From positions 1 to 52,260 of the forward strand of contig JACRBA010000173.1 of assembly GCA_016213265.1 (NCBI GenBank): 52,260 nucleotides of DNA, written 5' to 3'. The position numbers and the translations under genes are program-made. The stretch is from Burkholderiales bacterium. GTDB lineage: Bacteria; Pseudomonadota; Gammaproteobacteria; Burkholderiales; Burkholderiaceae_C. Below the pieces are notes generated by a model. The model had not been told where the DNA came from. It ran no database searches and saw nothing but the letters and a program-made list of their open reading frames with translations. Below, one piece after another: positions 16,142 through 24,215 of the stretch. How positions within the stretch are numbered: position 1 is the first letter of the stretch; each line of letters opens with the position of its first letter.

Positions 16142-16159
16142 ACTGGCGAAATATCCGGG
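16142..16159 (-). repeat. Right terminal inverted repeat of the IS
   Basis: Read on the minus strand this begins CCCGGATATTTCGCCAGTG, the partner of the left end. A second CTAG follows at 16160-16163. Confidence 0.75.
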
Positions 16160-16163
16160 CTAG

Positions 16164-16247
16164 CTGGGCCTGCAGCTGTTTCCCGAGGAGGTGAGTGCGG
16201 TCGCGGCCGTGCTGCAGCGCGACCACTACCGCCTGCCCGAGCATTGA
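16164..16247 (+). pseudogene. 3' coding remnant truncated at the IS right end
   Basis: Directly beyond the element an open frame reads LGLQLFPEEVSAVAAVLQRD and ends HYRLPEH-stop (27 codons). Its composition is like a real protein end, and a stop codon at the IS border precedes it, so it looks like the C-terminus of a gene cut by the insertion. No matching 5' part is seen left of the element, implying an accompanying deletion. The parent family is not recognised. Confidence 0.4.
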
Positions 16248-16279
16248 TCCGGGTCGCAGGCAGTGTCTTGAGTGCTCCT

Positions 16280-16285
16280 TACAAT
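16280..16285 (+). promoter_or_regulatory. -10-like TACAAT upstream of the ArsR gene
   Basis: TACAAT at 16280-16285 lies 54 nt before the ATG at 16340. No matching -35 is seen at 17 bp, so this is a partial promoter call. The rest of 15988-16339 holds the IS right end and the short coding remnant; I see no further gene there. Confidence 0.4.
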
Positions 16286-16339
16286 CGCGGCGGTTGTCCA
16301 CCCTGCGGCGCGCACTGCGTGCCCCTCATCCTCCCCCGC

Positions 16340-16696
16340 ATGTCCGACTCCTGCTACTCCGACGAGGTGCTGGCTTCCGTCGCCGAGCTCTTTGCGCTGT
16401 TGTCCACGCCCATCCGGCTGAAGGTCATCCGCGCCTTGTGCGAAGGGGAGAAGAACGTCTCGCAGATGCTGGCGGAGATCGACACCACGCAGCCCAACCT
16501 GTCGCTGCACCTGGCCACGCTGTACCGCGCCGGTGTGCTGGGCAAGCGCCGCGACGGCACCCAGGTGTTCTACCGCCTGCAGAGCGAGCGCGTGGCCACG
16601 CTGTGCCTGGAAGTGTGCGAGCAGGCCTCGCGCGAGCTCACGGCGCCGGCCGATGTGCCGGTGAACGAGCGCCTGCTCGGCCGCGCGATGCACTGA
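16340..16696 (+). CDS. ArsR/SmtB-family transcriptional regulator, 118 aa
   Basis: A winged helix-turn-helix (NVSQMLAEIDTTQPNLSLHL, residues ~39-58) with the following wing RRDGTQVFYRL defines the family, and the length is typical. Cysteines occur at 5, in ALCEGE near 34, and in LCLEVCEQ near 90. This is not the classic arsenic ELCVCDL box; it could fit a thiol or persulfide sensor of the SqrR/BigR kind, but that is speculative. I preferred the ATG at 16340 over an upstream in-frame ATG at 16244, which overlaps the truncated remnant. No obvious target operon remains beside it; the neighbours are decayed. Confidence 0.85.
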   Translation: MSDSCYSDEVLASVAELFALLSTPIRLKVIRALCEGEKNVSQMLAEIDTTQPNLSLHLATLYRAGVLGKRRDGTQVFYRLQSERVATLCLEVCEQASRELTAPADVPVNERLLGRAMH

Positions 16697-16714
16697 CCCG
16701 GGCGGCGCGGCCCG

Positions 16715-16840
16715 GCGCGCCCTTGAAGCCGGCTTCCTCGAAGTCGGCCATCCAGCGCTCGGGCGTGATGAGCGGGAACTCGCTGCCGAAGAGGATCTGC
16801 ATGTCGGCGAAGGCGATGACCACATCCTCCATCATCCCGA
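16715..16840 (-). pseudogene. Amidohydrolase C-terminal remnant
   Basis: On the minus strand, MMEDVVIAFADMQ followed by ILFGSEFPLITPERWMADFE and EAGFK strongly resembles the C-terminal part of amidohydrolase-2-family proteins. Upstream the frame is lost: a plausible continuation (GFAYGVGLARRIAGIA, about 16835-16900) lies in another frame, and the usual end after EAGFK is degraded. No full gene can be drawn. The remaining part of 16697-17132 shows no other coding signal besides the start region of the next gene. Confidence 0.55.
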
Positions 16841-17132
16841 CATCGCCGCGATCCCCGCGATGCGGCGGGCGAGGCCCACCCCATAAGCGAAGCCGGCGCC
16901 GTCCTGCACCGGCCACACAGACCCTCTGTGATTCTGCCGCGCAGCGCCTGGACGGGCCGACCGCCATGCCCATCTCCCCGGCCGGTGCGCCCGCTTGGGG
17001 CTGCGCACGGCCGATCCGTCGCGTTGGGACGTCGCGAATGGCGCCCCGTTGACACTCCTCGGGTTCACGCCAGCGGCGGCCGCGGGCCCCCGCTGCTATG
17101 GTTTCTCAACCCCGAAGCACAGGAGACCAGCG

Positions 17133-17555
17133 ATGACACGCGCCTTCGGATCCTTCACCCGCCTGGCGGCGTCAGCCGTGGCCCTGCTGGCCGCCGGTGC
17201 GGCCCACGCCGACATCGTGATGGGCGCCAGCGCCATGCCGTTGGCCGTGGCCATGGCACCGGCGGTGGCCGAGGCCAGGACGCCGCACTTCGTGTGCTCG
17301 CCGGCCGTCACGCCGGCGGGCGGCGGCGCCAGGATGTTCCGCCCGCCGCAGGGCAACGCCGTCATGGCGCTCAAGGCGGGCCAGCCCGGCACGCCGGAGT
17401 TCCACGCCGCGCTCAAGGCCGCCACCGAGTCCATGGGCCGCACGGTCGTCGCGCATGGCGTGCTGAACTACACCAAGAGCAACCACTGGGGCTTCACCAC
17501 CGAGACCGGCCTGGTCGTCAAGGTCGTCAACGGCGACTGGAAGGTCGAGCCCTGA
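17133..17555 (+). CDS. Small secreted hypothetical protein, 140 aa
   Basis: The ATG at 17133 has AGGAGA 7 nt upstream. A clear signal peptide (LAASAVALLAAGAAHA, cleavage near residue 24) precedes a mature part of ~115 residues beginning DIVMGASAMPL, with one Cys (VCSPAV) and a C-terminus rich in beta-type sequence (VVAHGVLNYTKSNHWGF). I do not recognise the family. It is probably periplasmic. It sits 78 bases before livH but does not look like a branched-chain amino acid binding protein, which would be near 370-400 aa, so a role in that transporter is not supported. Confidence 0.7.
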   Translation: MTRAFGSFTRLAASAVALLAAGAAHADIVMGASAMPLAVAMAPAVAEARTPHFVCSPAVTPAGGGARMFRPPQGNAVMALKAGQPGTPEFHAALKAATESMGRTVVAHGVLNYTKSNHWGFTTETGLVVKVVNGDWKVEP

Positions 17556-17633
17556 CCGCCCCGGCGCTGCCGCGGCCTGGCTGCGCGGCGCCTTCTTCAA
17601 CGGATCTGCCACCGGATTTCCCACCGGATTCCC

Positions 17634-18671
17634 ATGGACCTCACCATCGCGAGCATCCTCGCGCTCGACGGCGTCACCAACGGCGCCGTGTATGCCTTGC
17701 TGGCCCTGGCCACGGTGCTGCTGTTCGCCGTGACCCGCATCATCTTCATCCCGCAGGGCGAGTTCGTCGCCTTCGGCGCGCTCACGCTCGCCATGCTGCA
17801 GCAGGGCCAGGTGCCGGGCACCGTGTGGTTCCTGCTGGTGCTGGCCGGCCTGGCGGGCGCGTCCGAGCTGGTCGCGGGCCTGCGTGCGCGGCATGCACCT
17901 GCCCACGTGGCCAAGGCCGTGCTGGGGCAGGTGGCCTACCCGGCGGTGATCTCGGCCGTGGTGTGGTGGGCGGCGCCGCAGCAGCTGCCGCTGCTGGTGC
18001 AGGCGGCGCTGACGCTGGCGCTGGTCACGCCCTACGGCCCGCTCATCTACCGCCTGGCCTACGAGTCGCTCGCCGACGCGAGCGTGCTGGTCCTGCTCAT
18101 CGTGTCGGTCGGCGTGCACTTCGCGCTCACCGGCCTGGGTCTGTACTTCTTCGGCGCCGAGGGCTTCCGCAACCCGAGCTTCTGGGACGAGCGCTTCAGC
18201 GTGGGCCCGCTCACCCTGTCCGGCCAGACGCTGATCGTGTTTGCCGTGTCGCTGGCCCTCATCGTGATGCTGTGGCTGTTCTTCGAGCGCTCGCTGTGGG
18301 GCAAGGCCCTGCGCGCCACGGCGGTGAACCGGCTCGGTGCACGCCTGATGGGCATCTCGTCCACCAGCGCGGGCCGGCTGTCCTTCACCATGGCCGCCTT
18401 CATCGGCGCGCTGTCTGGCCTGCTCATCGGGCCCACCACCACGGTGTTCTACGACTCGGGCTTTCTCATCGGCCTGAAGGGCTTCGTCGCGGCCGTGTTC
18501 GGCGGCCTGGCCAGCTACCCGCTGGCGCTGGTGGGCGCGCTCGGCGTGGGCCTGCTGGAGAGCTTCGGCTCGTTCTGGGCCAGTGCCTTCAAGGAAGTGA
18601 TCGTCTTCTCCGCCATCCTGCCCGTCCTCCTGTGGCGGTCGCTGCGCGACCCGCACACGGAGGAGCACTGA
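17634..18671 (+). CDS. livH: Branched-chain amino acid-type ABC transporter permease LivH, 345 aa
   Basis: A multi-spanning protein that starts [20 protein letters not shown], like LivH, with [15 protein letters not shown] after the first helices and the ABC coupling region [15 protein letters not shown] near residue 225. It is followed after one base by the LivM-LivG fusion. Together they form an inner-membrane importer for hydrophobic amino acids or, in many Burkholderiales paralogues, for amides, urea or aromatic acids. No periplasmic binding protein gene is nearby. The ATG at 17634 has no strong ribosome-binding site. Confidence 0.88.
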   Translation: MDLTIASILALDGVTNGAVYALLALATVLLFAVTRIIFIPQGEFVAFGALTLAMLQQGQVPGTVWFLLVLAGLAGASELVAGLRARHAPAHVAKAVLGQVAYPAVISAVVWWAAPQQLPLLVQAALTLALVTPYGPLIYRLAYESLADASVLVLLIVSVGVHFALTGLGLYFFGAEGFRNPSFWDERFSVGPLTLSGQTLIVFAVSLALIVMLWLFFERSLWGKALRATAVNRLGARLMGISSTSAGRLSFTMAAFIGALSGLLIGPTTTVFYDSGFLIGLKGFVAAVFGGLASYPLALVGALGVGLLESFGSFWASAFKEVIVFSAILPVLLWRSLRDPHTEEH

Positions 18672-18672
18672 C

Positions 18673-20439
18673 ATGCGTCTGCGCTCCCTTGCCTTCCCCC
18701 TGTTCGCGGCGGCCATGCTGGTGCTGCCGTCGCTGCCTGTCCCGGATTTCTGGATCACCCAGCTCAACTACATCGGCCTGTACGCGCTGGTGTCGCTGGG
18801 CCTGGTGCTGCTGACCGGCGTGGCCGGGCTCACGTCCTTCGGCCAGGCGGCCTTCGTCGGCCTGGGCGCCTACACCTCGGCCTACCTGTCGCTCACGGTG
18901 GGCGTGTCGCCCTGGCTCACGCTGTTCGTGGGCCTGGCGCTCGCCGTGGCCGTGGCCGTGGTGCTGGGCCTGCTCACCTTGCGCATGTCCGGCCACTACC
19001 TGCCGCTGGCCACCATCGCCTGGGGCCTGGCGCTGTACTACACCATGTCCAACATGGAGTTCCTGGGCAAGTACGACGGCCTGCTGGGTGTGCCGGCGCT
19101 GCAGTTCTTCGGCATCAGCCTGGCCGACGAGCGGGCGATGTACGTGCTGATCTGGATCGTGGCGCTGGCCAGCGCGCTGGGCGTGACGCACCTGCTCGAT
19201 TCGCGCCCCGGCCGCGCCATCCGTGCGCTCAAGAGCGGCTCCACCATGGCCGAGGCCATGGGCATCTCCACCTTCCGCTACAAGCTCACGGCCTTCGTGC
19301 TGGCGGCCATGCTGGCGGCCATCTCGGGCTGGCTGTTCGCCCACTTCCAGCGCACGGTGAACCCCTCGCCCTTCAGCCTGGCCAAGGGCATCGAGTTCCT
19401 GTTCATGGCGGTGCTGGGTGGCGTGGGCCATGTGTGGGGCGCCTTCACCGGCGCGGCGGTGGTCAAGCTGGTGGAGGACCAGCTGCAGGTGCTGCTGCCG
19501 CGGCTGATCGGCACCAGCGGCAACTTCGAGATCATCGTCTTCGGCCTGGTGCTGGTGGCGGTGCTGAAGTACGCCCCGGACGGCCTGTGGCCTTTCGTGC
19601 AGCGCTGGCTGCCGGCGCGCCCACGCGAGCGTGACTGGGAGGGCGCCACGCCGCTGCCCACGCGCGACAAGCCGGAGCCGGGTTCCATGCTGCTGGACGT
19701 GCAGGCGGTGCGCAAGCAGTTCGGCGGCCTGGTGGCGGTGAACGACGTGAGCTTCTCCATCCGCGCCGGCGAGATCATGGGCCTGATCGGCCCCAACGGC
19801 GCCGGCAAGTCCACCACCTTCAACCTGGTATCGGGGGTGCTCTCGCTCACCTCGGGCGAGGTGGTCTTCCGCGGCCAGCCGGTGGGCGGCCTGCCCTCGC
19901 GGGAGATCGCCCGCCGCGGCATGAGCCGCACCTTCCAGCACGTGAAGATGATCCCCGAGATGACGGTGCTGGAGAACGTGGCGCTGGGTGGCTACCTGCG
20001 CACCTCCTCCGGCGTCACACGCGCCATGCTTCGGCTGGACCGCGACGAGGAGCGGCGCCTGTTCGCCGAGGCTGAAGCGCAGCTCGCCCGCATCGGCATG
20101 ACGGCGCAGATGCACGAGCTGGCCGGCAACCTGGCGCTCGGGCCGCAGCGGCTGATGGAGATCGCCCGCGCGCTGTGCACCGACCCGTCGCTGCTGCTGC
20201 TGGACGAGCCCGCCGCGGGCCTGCGCCTGAAGGAGAAGCAGGCGCTGGCCGACGTGCTGCGCCAGCTCAAGGCGGAGGGCCTGTCCATCCTGCTCGTCGA
20301 GCACGACATGGATTTCGTGATGGGCCTGGTGGACCACATCGTGGTGATGGAGTTCGGCACCAGGCTGGTGGCCGGCACCCCGGCGGAAGTGCAGGCGAGC
20401 CCCGTGGTGCGCGCGGCCTACCTCGGCACGGAGCACTGA
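18673..20439 (+). CDS. LivM permease-LivG ATPase fusion, 588 aa
   Basis: Residues 1-~310 are a LivM-type permease (YALVSLGLVLLTGVAGLTSFG, coupling segment RALKSGSTMAEAMGI). After a linker (~315-335) comes a LivG-type ATPase with Walker A GPNGAGKST near 372, Walker B LLLLDEPAAGL near 515 and H-loop VEHDMD near 543. The signature is LALGPQRLMEIARA where LSYGQQRxxEIARA is usual. Fused LivMG proteins are known in Betaproteobacteria. It must act with LivH upstream and LivF, which starts 6 bases after its stop. Confidence 0.9.
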   Translation: MRLRSLAFPLFAAAMLVLPSLPVPDFWITQLNYIGLYALVSLGLVLLTGVAGLTSFGQAAFVGLGAYTSAYLSLTVGVSPWLTLFVGLALAVAVAVVLGLLTLRMSGHYLPLATIAWGLALYYTMSNMEFLGKYDGLLGVPALQFFGISLADERAMYVLIWIVALASALGVTHLLDSRPGRAIRALKSGSTMAEAMGISTFRYKLTAFVLAAMLAAISGWLFAHFQRTVNPSPFSLAKGIEFLFMAVLGGVGHVWGAFTGAAVVKLVEDQLQVLLPRLIGTSGNFEIIVFGLVLVAVLKYAPDGLWPFVQRWLPARPRERDWEGATPLPTRDKPEPGSMLLDVQAVRKQFGGLVAVNDVSFSIRAGEIMGLIGPNGAGKSTTFNLVSGVLSLTSGEVVFRGQPVGGLPSREIARRGMSRTFQHVKMIPEMTVLENVALGGYLRTSSGVTRAMLRLDRDEERRLFAEAEAQLARIGMTAQMHELAGNLALGPQRLMEIARALCTDPSLLLLDEPAAGLRLKEKQALADVLRQLKAEGLSILLVEHDMDFVMGLVDHIVVMEFGTRLVAGTPAEVQASPVVRAAYLGTEH

Positions 20440-20445
20440 TTCAGC

Positions 20446-21174
20446 ATGAGCACACCGATTCTCGAAGTCACGGGCCTGCACGCCGGCTATGGCAAGGCCG
20501 AAGTGCTCGCGGGCCTGGACATCACCTTGCCGCGCGGCGCCGTGGTCACCGTCATCGGCCCCAATGGCGCGGGTAAGTCCACCACGCTCAACGCCATCAT
20601 GGGCGTGCTGCCCGCGCGCGGCACCATCCGCTTCGAGGGGCAGGACATCGCCCAGACCACGCTGGAAGAGCGGGTGATGGCCGGCCTGGCCCTGGTGCCC
20701 GAGAAGCGCGAGCTGTTCGGCACCATGCCGGTGGAGGACAACCTGGTGCTCGGCGGCTTCCGGCCGATGAAGCAGCGGGTGGCGAACTGGCGCTCGACAC
20801 TCGACGAGGTGTACACCCTGTTCCCGCGCCTGAAGGAGCGTCGCCTGCAGCTGGCGGGCACGCTCTCGGGCGGCGAGCGGCAGATGCTGGCCGTCGGCCG
20901 CGCGCTCATGAGCCGGCCCAAGGTGCTGATGCTCGACGAGCCCAGCCTGGGCCTGGCGCCACTGGTGGTGCGCGAGATCTTCCGCACCATCACCGCGCTG
21001 CGCGCCACGGGCGTGAGCATCCTGCTCATCGAGCAGAACGCGCGCGCCGCGCTGGAGGTGGCCGACCACGGCTACGTGCTGGAGACCGGCGGCATCGCGC
21101 TGGAAGGGCCGGCCTCCGCCCTGGCGGGCGACCCGCGGGTGGTGGACACCTACCTCGGCGCCAAGAAGCACTGA
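20446..21174 (+). CDS. livF: Branched-chain amino acid-type ABC transporter ATPase LivF, 242 aa
   Basis: A canonical small ABC ATPase: Walker A GPNGAGKST at ~37-45, signature TLSGGERQMLAVGRALM near 140, Walker B VLMLDEPSLGL near 162 and H-loop region LLIEQNA. EKRELFGTMPVEDNLVLG is typical of LivF. It is the second nucleotide-binding subunit of the transporter encoded by the two genes before it, and the last gene of that operon. The 122 bases after it hold the greB promoter region; GC-rich inverted words there could form a terminator but lack a T tract. Confidence 0.92.
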   Translation: MSTPILEVTGLHAGYGKAEVLAGLDITLPRGAVVTVIGPNGAGKSTTLNAIMGVLPARGTIRFEGQDIAQTTLEERVMAGLALVPEKRELFGTMPVEDNLVLGGFRPMKQRVANWRSTLDEVYTLFPRLKERRLQLAGTLSGGERQMLAVGRALMSRPKVLMLDEPSLGLAPLVVREIFRTITALRATGVSILLIEQNARAALEVADHGYVLETGGIALEGPASALAGDPRVVDTYLGAKKH

Positions 21175-21296
21175 GGGCCGGTTCTGCCGGCGCAGGCCAG
21201 GCGCGCACGGGCGCCGGCCCACGCCCCGGGACCGCCCCTTGCCGACGGGCCCCCGCGGCTGGCGACAATCCCGCCCGACGTTTGCTGCTGTCCACC

Positions 21297-21866
21297 ATGA
21301 GCAAGGCCTTCACCCGCGAGAACGACGCCGCCACCGGCGACGAGGACGACGACGGCCCGGCGCTGCCCCCGCTGCCCGCCGGCACCAAGAACTACCTCAC
21401 GCCGCAGGGCTATGCGCGGCTGCGCGCCGAGCTGCTGCAGCTCATCGACGAGGAGCGCCCCAAGGTGGTGGAGATCGTCTCCTGGGCGGCGTCCAACGGC
21501 GACCGCTCCGAGAACGGCGACTACCTCTACGGCAAGAAGCGCCTGCGCGAGATCGACCGGCGCATCCGCTTCCTCACCAAGCGGCTGGACATCGCCGAGG
21601 TGGCCGACCCTTCCCTGCACCATGGCAGCGACCAGGTGTTCTTCGGTGCCACGGTCACCTATGCCAATGCGCGCGGCGAGGAGCGCACCATCACCATCAA
21701 GGGCATCGACGAGGTGGAGCACCTGGCCGGCGAGGTCAGCTGGATCTCGCCCATCGCGCGTGCGCTGCTCAAGGCCCGCGAGGGCGACGAGGTGCAGCTC
21801 ATGACCCCCGGTGGCCTGGAGACGCTGGAGATCCTCGAGGTGAGCTACCCGGCCCCTACGGCCTGA
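21297..21866 (+). CDS. greB: Transcription elongation factor GreB, 189 aa
   Basis: The coiled-coil N-terminus (YLTPQGYARLRAELLQLIDE, VVEIVSWAASNGDRSENGDY) includes the acidic tip that promotes RNA cleavage by stalled RNA polymerase. The C-terminal FKBP-like domain has SWISPIARALLKAREGDEV. An acidic extension of ~25 residues precedes the coil (TGDEDDDGPAL). The ATG at 21297 follows a -10-like GACAAT (21264-21269). It converges on the (p)ppGpp synthetase gene with an 11-base overlap of the coding ends. Neighbourhood with spoT and rpoZ is conserved in Betaproteobacteria. Confidence 0.93.
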   Translation: MSKAFTRENDAATGDEDDDGPALPPLPAGTKNYLTPQGYARLRAELLQLIDEERPKVVEIVSWAASNGDRSENGDYLYGKKRLREIDRRIRFLTKRLDIAEVADPSLHHGSDQVFFGATVTYANARGEERTITIKGIDEVEHLAGEVSWISPIARALLKAREGDEVQLMTPGGLETLEILEVSYPAPTA

Positions 21867-24132
21867 CCCGCTGCACGCGCAGCACGGCCGGGCTGCGCTT
21901 GAGCGTGCGCAGCACCTCGGCCAGGTGCAGGCGGTCGCGCACGCTGACCAGCAGCTTCAGGTCGGCCGTCTCGCCCGGGCGCTCGTCGCCCATGTCGATG
22001 TGGGTGATGTCGGCCTCGGCCCGGCTCACGGCCTGGGCCACCTGCGCCAGCGCCCCCTTGCCGTTGTGCAGCAGCACCTGCAGCTGCGTCTCGAAGGGGC
22101 GGCTGGGCTCCTCGGCCCATTCCACGCGCATCCAGCGCTCGCGGTCGCGGCCGAACAGCCGCTGGCCCACCTGGCAATCGGCGGTGTGCACGGTGAGGCC
22201 TTCGCCGCGTCCGAGGTAGCCCACGATGGCATCGCCCGGGATGGGGCGGCAGCAGGCGGCCATGGTGACGCTGGCGCCCTCGGCGCCGTCGATCACCACC
22301 AGGCCTTGCGGCGATTCGTTGTCCGGCGTGGCGTAGCGGTTCAGGCTCAGCGTCACCACGTCGGGCTTGTGGCCCATGTCGCGCAGGTCCTGGGCGATGC
22401 GCTTGGCCACGATGGTGGCGATCTTGCGGCCCAGGCCCACATCGGTCATCAGCTCAGCCGGGCTGCGGTTGCCGCTCCAGCGCAGCACCGCCGGCCACAC
22501 CGTGTCGGCGGCCGCCGGCTCCAGCGGCGGCAGGGCCAGGCCCTCCAGCCGCAGGGCCTGCGCCAGCATCTTCTCGCCCAGGGCCTGCGATTCCTCCTGC
22601 TCGAGGTTCTTCAGGTAGTGGCGGATCTTGCTGCGCGCGCGGCCGGTGCGCACGAAGTTCAGCCAGGCCGGGTTGGGCCGGGCGTTGGGCGCGGTGATCA
22701 CTTCCACCACGTCGCCCGAGCGCAACTCGGCGCGCAGGGTGGCCGGCTCGCCGTTGATCTTGGCCGCCACGCAGTGGTCGCCCACGTCGGAGTGGATGGC
22801 GTAGGCGAAGTCCACCGGCGTGGCGCCACGCGGCAGCGCCAGGATCTTGCTCATCGGCGTGAAGACGTACACCGCGTCTGGCACCAGGTCGATCTTCACG
22901 TGCTCCAGGAACTCGCCCGCGTCACGCGTCTCGTCCTGGATGTCGATGAGCGACTTCAACCACAGCGTGCCCAGGCGCTGCGCCACGTCCGACGGGTTGC
23001 CCTTGGCACCCACCTTGTACAGCCAGTGCGCCGCGATGCCGGCCTCGGCCACGGCGTGCATGGCCTGGGTGCGGATCTGGAACTCCACCGCCGTGCCCAG
23101 CGGGCTCACCAGCGTGGTGTGCAGCGACTGGTAGCCGTTGGCCTTGGGGATGGCGATGTAGTCCTTGAAGCGGCCGGGCACCGGCTTGTACAGCTGGTGC
23201 AGCACCCCCAGCGCCAGGTAGCAGTCCGGCAGGCTCGACACCACGATGCGAAAGCCGAAGATGTCGTTCACCGAGGCGAAGCCGGCGTGCTTCTCGCGCA
23301 TCTTGCGGTAGATGCTGTAGACGGTCTTTTCGCGGCCCGTCACCTCCACCTTCATTTTGGCCTCGTTGAAGGCGCGGGTGACGTCGTTCTGCACGCGCGC
23401 CACGATGTCGCGGCGGTAGCCACGCGAGCGCTGCACGGCCTTTTCCAGCGCGGCATGGCGCCAGGGCCGCAGGTAGGTGAAGGACAGCTCCTGCAGCTCG
23501 CGGTAGATCTGGTTCAGGCCCAGCCGGTGCGCGATGGGCGCGTAGATGTCCAGGGTCTCCTGCGCGATGCGCTGGCGCTTCTCGGCCTTCATGGCCTTGA
23601 GCGTGCGCATGTTGTGCAGGCGGTCGGCCAGCTTCACCAGGATGACGCGCACGTCGCGCGACATCGCCAGCAGCATCTTGCGGAAGCTCTCCGCCTGGCC
23701 CTCCTCGCGAGTGGAGAACTGCAGCTTGTCCAGCTTGGTCAGGCCATCCACCAGCTCGGCCGTCGTTGCGCCGAAGCGCTCGATCAGCTCGGTCTTGGTG
23801 ATGCCGCAGTCCTCCATGGCGTCGTGCCTCAGCGCGGCCATCACCGCCTGCGCGTCGAGCTTCCAGTCGGCCACCAGGCCCGCCACCGCGATGGGGTGGG
23901 TGATGTAGGGCTCGCCGCTCGCGCGGAACTGGCCGAGGTGGGCCTCGTCGGCAAACTTGTAGGCGTCGCGCACCGCCTTGAGGTCGGCCTTGGGCAGGTG
24001 GGTGAGCTTGGACTGCAGGCCCGCGAAGGTGGTCACCTCGGCGCTGGGCGGCGACATCGGCACCGCGGGCGCGCGCGGCCGCCCCTGCAGCGCGGTTGGC
24101 AGCAGTTCAGCGGCGAAGGAGCGAATGCCCAT
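21856..24132 (-). CDS. spoT: Bifunctional (p)ppGpp synthetase/hydrolase (SpoT/RelA), 758 aa
   Basis: Domains in order: an HD hydrolase with YITHPIAVA (His79) and RHDAMED (His103-Asp104) plus VKLADRLHNMRT; a synthetase with DIFGFRIVV and GRFKDYIAIPKANGYQSLH; then TGS (VYVFTPMSKILALPRGATP), a conserved-Cys zinc-finger-like part (AACCRPIPGD) and a C-terminal ACT domain. Both catalytic centres look intact, so it can make and degrade (p)ppGpp for the stringent response. The start at 24132 has no ribosome-binding site; TAAATT lies 6 nt upstream and could serve as a -10 of a leaderless message. An in-frame ATG at 24057 is an alternative. Its usual partner gene rpoZ is 2.8 kb upstream, separated by a c-di-GMP gene. 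Confidence 0.95.
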   Translation of the reverse strand: MGIRSFAAELLPTALQGRPRAPAVPMSPPSAEVTTFAGLQSKLTHLPKADLKAVRDAYKFADEAHLGQFRASGEPYITHPIAVAGLVADWKLDAQAVMAALRHDAMEDCGITKTELIERFGATTAELVDGLTKLDKLQFSTREEGQAESFRKMLLAMSRDVRVILVKLADRLHNMRTLKAMKAEKRQRIAQETLDIYAPIAHRLGLNQIYRELQELSFTYLRPWRHAALEKAVQRSRGYRRDIVARVQNDVTRAFNEAKMKVEVTGREKTVYSIYRKMREKHAGFASVNDIFGFRIVVSSLPDCYLALGVLHQLYKPVPGRFKDYIAIPKANGYQSLHTTLVSPLGTAVEFQIRTQAMHAVAEAGIAAHWLYKVGAKGNPSDVAQRLGTLWLKSLIDIQDETRDAGEFLEHVKIDLVPDAVYVFTPMSKILALPRGATPVDFAYAIHSDVGDHCVAAKINGEPATLRAELRSGDVVEVITAPNARPNPAWLNFVRTGRARSKIRHYLKNLEQEESQALGEKMLAQALRLEGLALPPLEPAAADTVWPAVLRWSGNRSPAELMTDVGLGRKIATIVAKRIAQDLRDMGHKPDVVTLSLNRYATPDNESPQGLVVIDGAEGASVTMAACCRPIPGDAIVGYLGRGEGLTVHTADCQVGQRLFGRDRERWMRVEWAEEPSRPFETQLQVLLHNGKGALAQVAQAVSRAEADITHIDMGDERPGETADLKLLVSVRDRLHLAEVLRTLKRSPAVLRVQRVRP

Positions 24133-24215
24133 GGGTGGAATTTAGCCTACGCACCGCGGCGATGCCCCTGGCGGGGCATGGGGCGCCCACAAGAGGTGCG
24201 CGCGGGAGGGCGCCG

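Larger units (their letters stand above)
14585..16159 (+). mobile_element. IS1380-family insertion sequence, about 1.58 kb
   Basis: The element is bounded by inverted repeats: CCCGGATATTTCACGAGC at 14585 and its imperfect complement ending GAAATATCCGGG at 16159, with 12 identical terminal bases. It contains one transposase region split by a frameshift, about 90 bases of left end before it and 170 bases of non-coding right end after it. The size and the single DDE transposase fit IS1380. It separates propeller copy 2 from a truncated coding remnant and an ArsR gene. With the frameshift it is probably immobile unless a related element supplies transposase. Confidence 0.85.

Noticed and set aside
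17133-17555. Periplasmic binding protein of the branched-chain amino acid transporter
   Set aside because: It is only 140 aa, far too short, and has none of the family motifs.
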